Shown here: one piece after another, positions 1 through 11,850 of the stretch
Layout of the letters: the number at the start of each line of letters is the position of its first letter
Numbering within the stretch: the stretch's first letter is position 1
Assembly: GCA_019055375.1 (NCBI GenBank)
Contig: JAHQIW010000148.1
Span: forward strand, 1 to 64,000
Length of the DNA stretch: 64,000 nt
Source of the DNA: Parelaphostrongylus tenuis
Taxonomy: Eukaryota; Nematoda; Chromadorea; Rhabditida; Metastrongylidae
Direction of reading: 5' to 3'
The notes under the pieces: generated by a model
Database searches by the model: none
Seen by the model: only the letters and a program-made list of their open reading frames with translations
Told to the model about the DNA's origin: nothing
Translations under genes and position numbers: made by a program

Positions 1-716
1 TTGCTAGAGACATACGGCTTCTGGGAGAGCACGGAAGGCTTCCTCACACAAAAAACACGAGCCCCGCATCGAATGAGAGCTAAATACCCCCCGTACTTTT
101 TCCCCCGTTACCCCCATTTTCGCTTTTTTCGCGGGACTAAGGAGCATACAGCAACCAACATCTCACGGCCCAAATGCCGGGGGTTTACCCCCCCCCCCAC
201 GCCGGCTAGACGGAATGGGCTGGAATCAGTTGGACAATATTTACATTGGACAAACGGGAAAAAGCAACGGAAAAAAGAAGTTTTCAAGTGAAAAACTACG
301 TCAAACTCAAAAACCTATCAAAGGGGTTTTTTCAGTCTAGAATCTGTGAAATTAGAACTACCTTATCTAATTGTGCTTATATCTAAATAATTTCAGCCAA
401 TAGTAAAGCCTGCATTCAGTGCAATTCTTACTGCTTGAGAACTCAAAACACTTTCCAACCCTTTTGACGGGCGTCTTTCTTTTTATTTCAAATTTCATAC
501 CAGTTTCCACGTTATTGTTAATGTATTGTGATGAGAGCTTGGAGCGACTCAACCATAAGAAAAAAAATACGCACTTCAGCAAGATTTTCTAGGATTAAAT
601 TACTTTTGGAGGTTATTACAGGTCAAGAATCACACTCGACAAGAACTTCTTTCCGTTTTGCTATATTCATAAGCATAAGAAAAGTTCTAGTGCTCGTATT
701 CAGTTTGACAATCAAT
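1..716. other. No gene recognised
   Basis: I see no supportable exon here. There is a short C homopolymer near 190-199. The open frame across the first 290 bases has low-complexity composition and no splice signals that link it to anything. Confidence 0.4.
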
Positions 717-1171
717 GAGGAATAATGGTGGTAGAATGAGACAGATAACTGTAATCCACTTCAGAATTGAAGTTGATGAACAATCTCAGGTTCATTTCCT
801 GAATACACATCGGGCTCACTTCTTTAGCTCTTAAAGCGATGTTCGTTAGCCGCAAAACAAGCTGCAGAGCCGGCACCTGGTCGAACATTGTAAACTTAGC
901 GAATCCTTGATGCAATCCACTGCTCGAATGGCCCGTCTAAAATAGAAAATCAATTGTTATTCTCCGTTCTTGATTCTGTGGCTACCCTAATAAAAATCTA
1001 GTGGTTAATTTTTTCAGAATCCTGAATTTGGATGTTCAAATAAAGTAGGGACTCTTAATCTTTTATAGCTGCGAAATTGGTGATTCACTTCAAAACCTCA
1101 TAAAAAGCTGCTCAGGAATGTACGTGGACAGAAAGGAATACTATTGTTGTATCCATCATAATGATCGTTTT
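717..1171 (-). CDS. Possible 3' exons of an unrecognised gene
   Basis: Two exon-like segments. The segment 936..717 follows a good acceptor (tctattttag) and has a 74-codon open frame ending in TGA; it contains FAKFTMFDQVPALQL and ends STTIIPH. A 48-bp segment, 1171..1124, has an acceptor (ttcttttag) and a gtacat donor and could encode NDHYDGYNNSIPFCP. Joining the two in phase gives a different frame that stops soon (HGPFEQWIASRIR). The reading frame of the last exon is therefore unresolved. I recognise no family. It could also be chance open sequence or an old gene remnant. Confidence 0.27.
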
Positions 1172-1635
1172 CTAAAAGAAATTCTTGTTTTCAATGCCAT
1201 TGAATGATTGTCTTTACTTCAAAAGCTTTTCAACTCACGTGCACATATCGGAATCACCAGGTAAACAATTATTTATGCGTTGAGGTGGAGCGACTGGACA
1301 TTAAATGCTCGCGAGAGGCAGTCGTGATTGGCAAGAAAAACTGGAAATTTCTCATCACTCTGAGCAAAAAAACATTATAGGCGCATATTTCACATTGACC
1401 TTCCTATGAGCTCCCTATTAATTATCAATTATTTTTTATGTTGTATTCCTCATTTTCAACTCCCATAACAAACAGTGTTTAAAAGTCACATAGTGGTCCT
1501 TAGCAATGAACTGATGAAAATGTAATTTGAACAGCAGTTGCGTTTTCTGATATCTATGATTTTGCTTTTGCACTTGAACCTCATGAAAACCTAATTTGAA
1601 GTCGGCAATGGAAGAGAAAATAACCAAGAAAAAAG

Positions 1636-2000
1636 GTTTATAACATGCTTTGAGCTGTTAGGCCTAGTGCTATACAGGTGCCTGTTTCGGCCTACTGGGA
1701 CTCATCAGTAGCACCTTCCCTCGGTTCAGCCGATCCCCTGAGATCAAACATCCTCTATAAAAGAATCGACGCCGATTTAAATCACCCCAAGTCAGATGAT
1801 GGAGTTACCTGACACTGTGGTGACCGGCAGTCAAGCTCATAGCTGCTACATGAATCATATCTCTTCTAAAGACCACTCTTTTATGAACTCGCTCAAAATG
1901 ATATAATCTGATAAGGATATAACATGTTAACGGAGGGAGGATGAGTCGCAATAGGACGAAACAGGTACCTGTGTAGCACTAGACCTAACAGCTCTAAAAA
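1636..2000. repeat. Foldback repeat, family A
   Basis: Imperfect inverted repeat of about 360 bp. The left arm contains ataacatgctttgagc and a block around the hairpin-forming ggcgcctgt core; the right arm carries the reverse complement near 1920-2000. Similar copies lie near 31.1, 34.7-35.2, 39.75, 41.5 and 47.5-48.0 kb. No coding capacity is seen, so it looks like a MITE or foldback element. Confidence 0.6.
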
Positions 2001-2287
2001 ACGTCAACTACTTACAATAAAAAAGGCTTTTTCTAAACTGTAAAATAGCGAGAAACAGCATTGAAAAAGCGTCTGGTACCTTTCTGAAGAGGTAGCGACT
2101 CAATACAAAAAATTTGGCAAGGCAAACATAACACTGAAATAACTAGTCGGAGATACATTCGTTGGTGAGATCTCCACCTTGGTATTGGTAAAGGTCCCAA
2201 TGCAGACTATGCATTCATCCATTGACCTTAGCATTCTCTAATGATTCTCTGCTTTTGTTTTTGAGCCAAATACGAGGTTTTCATAGT

Positions 2288-2880
2288 ATTAGGTCTTCTC
2301 ATAAGCTTGGCACTTCAGCAATAAACACCAGCTTTATCAACCAGAAGTTATTGAAATTGCTCGACAACATTAATTGAAGTACGTGCCATGAGCCTAAAGA
2401 CATTTCTGTCATCCCTCAGGCAACAAATCTATACTGCTCCGCAGAATGTTTTGAGCTTTCTTTTTGGTATCATATTTGTTCATACTTGCCGCATCATGGC
2501 CGCTCAACTATGCCTTTTTCACAATATGCTGCTTCAAGAGCAGGATTTGTAACGCGATGCATAAACGACCCTCGAGAACGTCAACATCAACCGTGCAAAG
2601 GATTTGTGTCCAGGCAGCTTTTCAGTTCTTTGCTAAGTCTAGCGCCAGTAACGCCAATCTGAGGGACCAGCTGCATTCCGGACGTCCATGCAGAGTAAGT
2701 CGATGAGAGGTTGTCATCGAAGCAATTGATGAGGATCCGCATTTGACTATTGAAGAAATGGCGGAAATGTGCTCAGGCTGATGATGTATTTTTCGAATAG
2801 AGGTGTGAAGCAATTTTAATTGAATCTGTTTAAAATTTCCTTTTTATTGCTCTAGTGCGCAAACTTATGAGAAGTCCTAT
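2288..2880 (+). mobile_element. Decayed mariner-like element with terminal inverted repeats
   Basis: The left end (ggtcttctcataagcttgg) is matched in inverse at the right end near 2865-2880. Inside, a broken frame (about 2464-2790) gives mariner transposase N-terminal sequence, including LRDQLHSGRPCRV followed by VIEAIDEDPHLTIEEMAEM, the family's helix-turn-helix linker region. Frameshifts and stops make it inactive. The same family recurs at 33.0-33.8 kb. Confidence 0.6.
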
Positions 2881-3224
2881 TACTATTTATTCAAACATTT
2901 GACATTTACATGGTTTAGCCTTCTTCAGAGTCTAGACAGATGATGTTGTTTTACAGCACAGTCTGCCAAATACTTCCATTACTTCATCAGGAAAAAAGTC
3001 ACAAATTCTAAATTTCAGTCGTATCAAGCGCAAAAAGTAGCCCTCAACAAACACACCTTTTTTATGAAATTTCCACTGAGTTCATTAAGTGGAGATCAGC
3101 GCGCAGAGATCACATGGGCTCTTAATGTAACTCCTTGCTCAAGAGATCTGTCTTATAAACTGCCTTGGACCATATGTAGATTACAAGGCATTCCACCTAG
3201 CGGCTCATGCTTGGATTGCTGATT

Positions 3225-3560
3225 TTTGTCGAGAACCCTTCAAAAATATTACGTGCTGACGACTTATGCTCCTGTGGGTGAATGGTGATGCACTTCGAAA
3301 TTTACTCCGTTATGCATCTGTATTCAACGTAAGCCTAGCGGTATACTTGTCTAGAGTTGTCTTTGCCACTTAAGTAATCTTTTATGCTGGCACAGAAGGG
3401 CCTACCCGTTGCGCCAATGTATCCTCACCACAAGCTTTGCCAGATATGAGGTTGACTCTCCCTATGCTCATTCAATTGCCATGTCTACTGTGCGAGCATA
3501 TTTTGCACTCTTGCGTTGTACAAAGACGATCGCATAAGCGATTCGAAACTACTTGGCGTC
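3225..3560 (-). mobile_element. Penelope-like element fragment (GIY-YIG endonuclease), degraded
   Basis: On the minus strand, broken frames contain VNLISGKACGEDTL, matching the start of a GIY-YIG endonuclease of Penelope-like elements. The region aligns by eye with clearer copies near 25.7-25.96 kb and 38.5-38.9 kb. It has stops and frameshifts, so it is a pseudogene fragment. Confidence 0.45.
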
Positions 3561-4209
3561 TCAGTAATTGATGGTATCCGAACAATCATAACCGATTTCT
3601 CTAAACCTACACTTTCAAATAACTTTTATAGCTGTATTTATCTCATTTTAAACGAGGGACGGATTGAAGGGACTCCGCTTTCGTTGGAGATTGTCGTTTG
3701 GTGGCGCGTCATTTCCTCTACTCAGAAACGTCTATTTCCCGAGCCGGTTCCACGGATTCAATTTTTGCTCTTCCAGTATACACACTGCCAATTGTACGAA
3801 ACATGTTTTTCGCAGGGCTTCTTTTTTTGTATGTGAGAGGTGAGAGAATAGGTTGAACGAGGATATTTTTGTTACTTGGCTTCCAATCTCACATCGCAAT
3901 GTAATCGTTATCGGATAGATTGAAAGCCAAACCGCCGAAACGTCAGCTGTTTGAACAATTTCAACTATAAAAACCTTTTGTTTGGCTCAAAGAGAAAACA
4001 AGGAATGGGTGGAAATGTTTACTGTGATTTGCATGTTAACTACAAAAAGTTCAGTAAGACAGTCTCATATGCGTTCGTTGTCAAACAGATATCAGATCAA
4101 ATATAGTTCCCTCATATTTTACTAGATCGAATACACATTCTTTTGAAAATCGGGACCTATTCGCGCGCGTTGATTTGCTCTAGAAAGTGTAGCAATAAGT
4201 TTAATACAC

Positions 4210-4600
4210 TCATCCTTTCAAGCATTGCCGACTTAGTATTGAAGCCCAATCTACCTCATCGATTGCTCTTTGAACCTCGCTATAAACAATCAATATAGTC
4301 ACTGCGAATGTTAAAAGCCTTACCGAAGCTGTTACGTCAGAGTCAAACGTACGTTTCGGTGGTGTCGCCCGCTTCTTAAGTGGCCTACGCACCACACTGA
4401 CCCTACTTTATAGCAGGGATGGGAAGACGTCCTCTATGGTCATAGTGCACATGATATTGTGTTGGCACCATTTTTTATCACTGTTCCACTTAACTTGTGC
4501 TATTTATCACTATTTGTTACTAGCACTGATGAAGCGGACGACATCGCCAAAACGTACCTATGGCTCTGACGTAACAACTTTGGCAAGGCTTTAACACAAT
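4210..4600. repeat. Inverted repeat of family E
   Basis: The arms carry acgtacgtttcggtggtgtc (near 4346) and its near reverse complement in the tcgccaaaacgtacctatgg block (near 4545-4565). Related arms flank the foldback at 21.5-22.1 kb and lie near 15.9-16.4 kb. It appears to be the outer part of a composite foldback that also includes the tRNA-bearing palindrome at 4600-5225. Confidence 0.5.
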
Positions 4601-5225
4601 GGAGACCTAGTAGTGTAGAGTGGTGTGCAAAAACGTTTGCGTCAGCTGAGATTCAAGCCCAGATCTCACTCTTTCCGGGAGCGCATGCTAAACCGTCGCA
4701 CTACCGACACCCGTTTCGTCCGCTATCGACATTGAACCTACTTATGTTGACAGATATTGGGTACTGATAATCAATCAGAATTCATTTTATTTGGCCGCCA
4801 CTTGCGGTGTTATGATGTTACAATATACCCAGTAGTGTAGAGTGATGTGCAAAACGTTTGCTTTAGCTGGGATTCGAATCCAGATTTCACTCTTCTGCAC
4901 ACCGCTCTACACTACTGGGTATTTTGCAACATCATAACACCGTACGTAGGGGTCAAATAAAATGAATTCTGACTGGTTATTAATACCCAATATCTGTCAA
5001 CATAAGTCGATCCAATGTCCATAGCGGCCGCCCACGCCAGACCGTAGACGGTTGGCTGTTGACAAATAACGCGCTGTAGCGTAGAAAGAGTAGTGTGCGA
5101 AACGGGCGTCGGTAGTGTAACGGTTCAGCACGTGCTCCCGGAAAGAGTGAGATCTGGGTTCGAATCCCAGCTGACGCAAGCGTTTTTGCACACCACTCTG
5201 CACTATTCTAACATCATAACACCTC
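4600..5225. repeat. Nested palindrome carrying tRNA-like sequences
   Basis: About 620 bp of nested inverted repeats. The inner arms (about 4738-4885 and 4895-5028) are near-perfect complements, including the ggcggccaaa-type and ccagtagtgtagag blocks. The outer arms (4605-4735 and 5030-5220) are also complementary. Each side holds tRNA-like units with B-box-like gattcgaatcc sequence. The whole could fold into a long hairpin. No protein is encoded. Confidence 0.65.
5106..5177 (+). repeat. tRNA-like 72-nt unit in a foldback arm
   Basis: The ends GCGTCGG and CTGACGC pair as a 7-bp acceptor stem with one G-T. A D-arm (gtgt/gcac), a 5-bp anticodon stem (tgctc/gagtg) with a 7-nt loop ccggaaa, and a T-arm (ctggg/cccag around ttcgaat) can all be drawn. 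The A box (tagtgtaacgg) and B box (ggttcgaatcc) fit pol III consensus. The GGA triplet would imply serine, but the long variable arm of tRNA-Ser is absent and the U before the anticodon is C. I judge it tRNA-derived and not a decoding tRNA. Confidence 0.55.
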
Positions 5226-5496
5226 AATGAAGACCATTGGCTCACGTTCACGGCGCTTGTCCTACTCTGTCGTCGCACACGGCGGCTCGGCGGCGAGCAT
5301 TCCTAGTGACGAGTGCGTCGTACTGCCGTCTCTCGCCACGAAGCCCACTTCGCTACAGGACTGCTCGCTGCCGCGGGCGGCGGGAGGCGCTAGCACCGTG
5401 GGCCGATGGTTCTCAATGTGTTAAGCATTCTCACAGACTACGGCGAAGCCTACTATTCTTTTCAATTTCACCATGAGTGCGTTCCTTGCGTTAACA

Positions 5497-6031
5497 TCAG
5501 AAGTTCTGTACTTTGACTGATGACCACTTCACAACTAAAAAGGATTGCTTGTCTTTCTGCAAGTGACTGAAGGATAAACCTGCTTTTCCGACTCCACAAG
5601 CAAACTCGAAAAAGGCGTGATTCTGCACATAGGCGACAGCTTCTTCATTCACCTTGCCGTACCATTGTGTGAATCGCTCGAACACCGCGAATTGAGATGC
5701 AGTCAAATGAAACCATTCGTAAACACGACAGCAAATCGTCAAAGTCGCTGAATATATCGTATTTCCTAGCTAAACAAGAAGTTCAAAAAATGCCATCTCA
5801 AGTAAATATAGGCCTAATGCGTTCGGCACATGTCAGGGCTTCAGGAGCTTGCTGATCTATCTGCACAGTATTATTTGTCTCTTTGGACAAGTCCTGCACC
5901 AAGTTACCTGCGATCCGAATAATCGGCTTGGATGAGAATTGAAGGGCAGAGCACTCTATCCATGCTCTGTACGATTGGCAGAGGTCAGACGTATTGTCTT
6001 CATCAATACGATGTGACGCCTTATCTCTAAT
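5497..6031 (-). CDS. 3' end of an unrecognised gene (two exons)
   Basis: Exon 6031..5908 follows a caccag acceptor and ends at a good gtaact donor. Exon 5747..5497 follows attcag and ends in a stop. The split codon G|CG joins them in phase, giving 123 residues. It begins IRDKASHRIDED, includes SDLCQSYRAWIECSA and CCRVYEWFHLTASQF, and ends SSVKVQNF. Four or more cysteines suggest an extracellular or membrane-linked protein, but I recognise no family. A further upstream exon of about 12 codons (KAGCIETVRVAD, near 6100-6137) is possible. The 5' end is not found. Confidence 0.5.
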
Positions 6032-6415
6032 CTGGTGCCGAATGTACGACGCTCAACTTTCGCTGTGCTCACTGTGGCACCTAAGACGTCACATCGGCAA
6101 CTCTAACAGTTTCTATGCAACCCGCCTTCCTAGAATGCAAATCTGTTCAATAAATCCGTCTTTTTTGAAAAAAATTTTTCCTTCTCTCCTCCTCTGTAAG
6201 CTTTCTCTACGTGCTCCCACGTTTTTTTTTTGTGCATATACAAAACATCTTTGTGGAGATTAAAAAAAAAACACTCGACCACTATGCATTCATACGTTGT
6301 CGCATATAAAAGCTACATGTCATGCAAGAAGCATGATATCTACTCATACATTACCTAAATGTCGTCATGCTAATAGTAAAGGGGATGAAAAGAATTCACT
6401 GTCAAAAATCATGCT

Positions 6416-6866
6416 CTAAGGTGCGTGCGAAGCCAGTTCATTGAGGCAGAGATATTTATGCTTCTCTCTGATGGCCACACTTTCTTGATTCACAGTGTCG
6501 TAAAAGTATTGAGCTAAAGTTAGAAACATAGGGGAAAAACTCTTAATACGACACTCTCGATGACCCGCTACAGCAACTGCGTTGGATAAGATACCGATTG
6601 ATCACAAGATGTCGAATAAAAACTTCTCACCGAAATAAGTCACCGGAATGAATTACTCCTATAGGTATCTTCTCGACTACTTCCACTAACTTATTATGAC
6701 ACCTGTAAGTGTCACTCGTCGTGAGAGTGTTAGAGTTAAAATGTTAGGTTGTGATTCACCTGTGATCCACCTGTCGTTTATATGCTAGCCAAAAAGCTTA
6801 ATTCAAAATAATGATTTGGACGACTAAGAAATTTATCCGTAGTAATATTCATCGTAGCGATATCAT
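6416..6866 (-). pseudogene. Exon-like segments that run into stops
   Basis: Segment 6866..6778 (acceptor gttgcag) reads DDIATMNITTDKFL and stops before any donor. Segment 6513..6416 (acceptor ctttag) reads QYFYDTVNQESVAIREK and also stops before a donor. Both look coding and lie upstream of, and on the same strand as, the gene ending at 5497. They may be decayed exons of that gene, terminal exons of other transcripts, or chance. Confidence 0.3.
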
Positions 6867-7786
6867 CTGCAACCAATGAAAGAGGAAAGATTTCACTGGA
6901 AACAAAATAATAACCCGACAGCACTGTACTGGGAGAGGAGTGATGCTGATAATTATTTCACCAGATGACTACTTTCCTATCGCGTCGGGAGCTGCTACAA
7001 TTCGTCAAAAAATTAAAATAAATCGGGTAAGACCGAAAGAATATGTGAGAAAAACAACGAAAAGTGTACGAAGTCCACAGCAGTGTTTCACATGGAGGAC
7101 CAAGAAGTTGAACAAAGTGCTCAAAAATCTCATTCAGTCTGACTAACTCTACCAAAATCCTTCCGGATACTCTTTATTTGTAAGTTCTTTTCTTCAATTC
7201 AGGCTTCGGAAAATGCAGGTGCAGTATAAGGAGCTTTTAAGCCACCATGTGATGAAGTATATAGCCCAGTGCTTGTGAAGGATCCATAGATTAATGATTC
7301 AAGTAATTGGAAACTTTTTTTGTTGGTTTACCCAACTAGATGTCGTTTAAGCGATGCTGTTATCTCACCGGACTATATAGCCCATTATGGGGAATAGAAA
7401 GACGATATAAAAAAAGCAATCCGCTTACCGACATACATTCATGAGAGGCATAGTTTTCAATTGCAGATCTAGTCGATTGTACTCTGGAAGATAATACGGT
7501 CCCGAATGAATGCCGTATTTTTCGAGATACGTTGCGTAGCAGTCACGAACAGTCTAGAGACAATGTATATTGAAGCCAAACAAAGTCTTTCGGTGCTCTT
7601 CAAAACAACCTGTGGTGCTGCGCAGTATGGAATATTGGAGTATCGTTTTTGTGGCCCAATAGCTTTTGGTATGGAGATAGTGTTGGTGACTTCAGATAGC
7701 TCTCTGTTGAGGGCAAGTCCTGCAAGAAGTAAGGTGGATGAATGCAGGATAAATACAACGCTCACATGGTTATGTAAATATATAGG

Positions 7787-8160
7787 TGTATATATATATA
7801 TATATATATGTATGTACATACATAAATCGAACCCGCATTTCACCCTACATAGGGCGCGTGCTGTAACCCGTTTCACTACTGACACCCGTTTCGCCACCAC
7901 TCTTTCTACGCTACAAAGCATCTTGATCATCATTATCCAATACATTACAATCTGTAAGCGTGAGCGGGTTCTATGTCGGTATCGGCTACCCGGGCCAAAA
8001 CCGTTAACGGTTGCTTGCGGAATGCTAGATGCGTTGTAGCATAGAAAGAGTGGTGGCAAAACGGGTATCAGTAGTGCGACGAGTTAGATACGCTCCCCTT
8101 GCAGGGTGACATGCGGATTCAAGCCCCGCTTAACGCAAAAGTTTTGCACATCACTCAACA
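7787..8160. repeat. tRNA-bearing foldback, second type, next to a TA microsatellite
   Basis: A (TA)n run lies at about 7790-7809. The following segment (7830-8160) is an inverted repeat. Its left arm has cgaacccgcatttcaccct and its right arm has the complement, ending in aaaagttttgcacatcactc. tRNA-like A- and B-box sequence can be seen in the arms. A second copy lies at about 30.39-30.77 kb. Long open frames on both strands here come from the palindrome, not from a gene. Confidence 0.55.
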
Positions 8161-8232
8161 TCATTACGTATATCTACAACAACATGCCACCTCTAAAAGC
8201 GGTGAGATAAGAAGAATTCCATATACATATTC

Positions 8233-8235
<3 letters not shown>

Positions 8236-8274
<39 letters not shown>

Positions 8275-8290
8275 ATATATATATTATTTT
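8236..8290. repeat. AT dinucleotide microsatellite
   Basis: About 50 bp of nearly pure (AT)n. The AT-rich DNA from here to about 10 kb shows no exon I can support. Confidence 0.85.
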
Positions 8291-10039
8291 CGCCTATAAA
8301 CATTTATTGGCAAAAAATAGTAGGTCCACTGACTACTTATATAACATGTGAAAAACACTCATTCTATGATTACGAATCACATTTTTCAAAAAATGCATGT
8401 CTTTGCTTAAAATAGCAATGACATTCTCAAATTCAAAATTGCATAATCTAAAACCATTTTTATTTTACAGACGTCGTTTTTTTTATAACAAAAAAAAATC
8501 GCTCCCAAAAATGAGTATTACTAACTCGCCTGCATTTTTGACTTCGTCAGGTACTTTCAGGAGTAAGAAATTCGTAAGTGACGAACAAATACTCGTAAAA
8601 AAACCAACTTTTCCGCTAACTTTGACTATAAAAATCATTTACTTCATTGTCTTTTATCAACTTTGTGCTTTTCCTTAATCACCGAAGATTATGTAATTTA
8701 CTTGATATATTGTTTTTCACAGTATTAACAATATATTACAGAAATAATGTGGTCCCAGTAGAATACAGGTACTGGTGTCAAGAAATGTTGTGTACAACAC
8801 CAATAACTGAATAAAAATAACAATTCATAAAGATAACTACCGAACTGTTTGGAGAGAAGTACTACCAAGGCAGTCCAAAGAAGAGTAAAAGACTTTGAAT
8901 CGCGAGACAAATTAGGAAAGTTCTCAAAATTCTATCCATTCAAAAAATAAAAGTAGGCAAAATTCTAAAGTCATTCATTCAAGAAAGGCTGAATGAATTA
9001 GACGAACAATCTGCTCTATTATCAAGGAGAAAGATCAATGAAGAACTCTCTATATAAAACTTTGTTGCGCAAGTATAAACTACGCACTACACATAATTGG
9101 AACAAGGATAATCCGATAACACAAAAATAAAAAATTCGATATTCGACAGAAAATACTACTTCAAGGTCCATGTATCGCTATCCTTTTTACGATTAAGCAG
9201 TAACTTTGGCAAGTCCTTGATGGAGTATGTCATTGTGAGAGGATTTCTATCAAGCCGTGCAAAAGTAATTGCGGTTCCAAACCGTGCTGAAACAATGAGA
9301 ATGGTAGAATGGCCAACGTTGCGTTCTTCTGCAACGCCTCGTGTCTTAGGATGATCAGCTTTGAAGATTACTTTTTCATGACATCTGATGAGGTTGGGAC
9401 AAAAGTAGTTGCTGCTTATACATTGTTGAAATTCGTCCCCTTTACAAAACTTCTTGTGTTCGTTTGGTAGCAGTTACTGGGACGAATGGTTTGTTGATGC
9501 TTCCAGTTGTCTTTGCTGTTTTACTTTGGCACCGCACCAACATCATTTCCATAGAATAAAAAGTGTGAACAGTAAGTATTATGTCATCAGCAGCAAAAGT
9601 AAGCGAATAATGAGCACTGAAGTGTGCAACATAATCACATTTATTATCAAGAAAATAATTCATTACCAAACGGCAATTTTCAACAACCATAAACCGCAGT
9701 TCCCTTGGCATTAACCCAATGCGTTCACCTAAATTAGTGGACGTAGTAAAAGGTTTTATAGTCCATGTGGCCGCCAGTTAGTTTAACAGAACCTGTTGCT
9801 ACACGGGAACGGTGTGTGTAGTGCCACTAAAATTATTCCATTGCACTTCAATTTTGTCAAAATATTATGAAAATCCTGTCAAAGATTTGTGACTAGTTCT
9901 TTCACATGTCCATTCAAAGCTCAATAGCACTCCTCTGCTATTATTGTCGTTTAAAAAATTTTGTGATGCCAGAATCAGACCACTGCCGAATGTATTGATA
10001 GAGTTATTCCAAATTATGGAATCTGTAAAAGTACTCCGG

Positions 10040-10990
10040 TACTTATGTGTTAGGCGGGGAGAAACTTTTGAGCCGATCTTATTCGCTGAACAGGAATAGG
10101 AGTGTTAGTAATCACTTAAAAACCTAGATCTCGGCTACAACACGTTGCCGCCACTCCGCCACCTTCTCCCCTCCCCTCCACACTCGCACGGTGAGTCGGC
10201 CGGTGAACAAAGTTGCCACAAATGCAAAGTTCGATCTCATTAGCCCTGCTAATATTCCTCAGAAAGAAGCACAACGGTAGAATACTCATTATTGTGCTAT
10301 GTGAATAGGAATAAATAAATCAATGAACACTATTGTTTCTATGACCACTTTGACGGCATACAAGAGACCAGTGGTCCTAATCGCTTCCAATACTGCTGAT
10401 TTCGTAGCATTATTATCTAATCATAAATAAAGATTATATTAAGACTATGTGGCCAAAAGTCAAAAAATTGGTACCTGAGAATCTCTGGCGCCACATAAAT
10501 TCCGCCTAGTTGCTTCTTCTTCAGCCTGCGCCGAAGTAAAAAGGTTCATAGCGGAGTAAAATGTGAGGGGAGCTACAGCAACGATTTGGTAGTAAGTTAA
10601 TTGTCTGGTCTGCCGCGTAGCTCTATTGTGATCTACTGCACTATACGTTAGAAACGTCGGAAACGATTGTTATTTTATTGGCGATTTTTTTTCACCCCAT
10701 AGACAGAAAACTCAGATGAAAACGTATGACTGTGTTACTACAGAAAGTTATCTATACGCTGATATGCTTCTCGTGATAACAGCGATTTATATGAGTGATA
10801 AAATGAAGAAGAAAGGTAAGTGTGAAACATAATCTTATTTTGAATGCTACAGTGTTATGAAAGGGTTTCTGAAAAACCGACAACGTAGTGTTGAAGATAG
10901 AGATTTAAGCTTTCTACTGATTGCTAAAACTATATGAACAATTCCTGTCCAGCGAACGAGATCGGCTTAAAAATTTGCCGCCGCTTAACG
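10040..10990. repeat. Family H repeat copies
   Basis: Segments near 10050-10180 and 10820-10990 match a dispersed family with a phrase like agggtttctgaaaaacc and a 'tccagcgaacgag' phrase. Other copies are at about 29.5-29.76, 36.06-36.36, 43.5-44.36 and 52.5-53.3 kb. It is non-coding and of unknown class. Confidence 0.45.
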
Positions 10991-11555
10991 TACAAGGACA
11001 CAACTTCTATTGAAGGAAAGTAACTTTTCAAGACTAATTTTAGGTCATTCAGAAATACTCTTCTATTCTTCGAAACAAAAAAATCTGCAAATATGAGTGA
11101 TCACATAGTAGATGAACACATGGCGGATATAGAATATGAGACTCACCGACGAGTACGGCGAGTTGAATTGTGATTGTTTGCGCCATCGATTCGAAACTGT
11201 TTAGCCGTGGTATTACAGTCGGCTCTGAAAAGGGGAGGAGGTAAAACCCATATTGGTGAGTAATCGGCCAAACTCGCTCAGAATTCGCGAATCCGTGAAG
11301 CGAATCGCTAGAAAGAAAGCACATACGTTGCTGTTTGAATTTGAGCATTTCTACAAGCTTCGGTCAGTACTACGAGGCCTACCACTTGTGAAAAAGCACA
11401 GTCACCTTCAGCCATCGTGGCTCCTTTTTTTCTTCAAACATGTGGCTTTAGATAATTTTTTCCGCTTTCACGACATTTCAACTGAATGCACACTTCTTCG
11501 AGAAGTTTATGAAGCAGGCAAGAAGGAGCAACTGAATCTTACTCATCTTTCTTGT

Positions 11556-11850
11556 CTAATAGAATATAGAATTCGTTCTCGAAAAAGCTACTAGAAATTT
11601 CCAAGACCGACCATCGATTGGCAACTGAGCAGTTTCAAGATTTTGAAAATAGTATTTGTTAAATGTTAGGATGCAATACAGCAATACAGCGCAGTAATGC
11701 AGCATAAATAGTACAATAATTGTGGTGGCTCTTGGTGGAGGTTCGCCATTTCCCGAGCCTCGAAAGGTAAAACTGAATCGCAAATCATTCAGTCAAGAGC
11801 ATTTATAACCTCAGCAGAAAACGTAAGAAAAGAATTTTGAGTTTTAAACC
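11556..11850. repeat. Dispersed repeat, also at 25.3-25.5 kb
   Basis: The block with aggttcgccatttcccgagc and the following 'aacctcagcagaaaacg' phrase is similar to 25370-25480, where it reads gcgggtcgccttcttcagaa and 'accctagcagaaaacg'. No coding potential is visible. The rest of 11.05-13.18 kb shows nothing else I can support. Confidence 0.4.

Noticed and set aside
7469..8059. Long open frames on both strands (177 and 196 codons)
   Set aside because: They overlap a TA microsatellite and a tRNA-bearing palindrome, and being open on both strands at once is what an inverted repeat produces. Neither frame has a recognisable domain.
10706..10815. Plus-strand ATG exon candidate (MKTYDCVTTESYLYAD...) with an AG before the ATG and a gtaagtg donor
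   Set aside because: The donor and following sequence match a dispersed family H repeat (gtgtgaaacata phrase), and no second exon could be linked.
11138..11195. Minus-strand signal-peptide-like first exon (MAQTITIQLAVLVG) with a gtgagt donor, and an exon-like segment near 10475-10540
   Set aside because: I considered an insulin-like peptide because of the LCGAR phrase, but the phases do not join (an immediate stop results) and no further cysteines were found.
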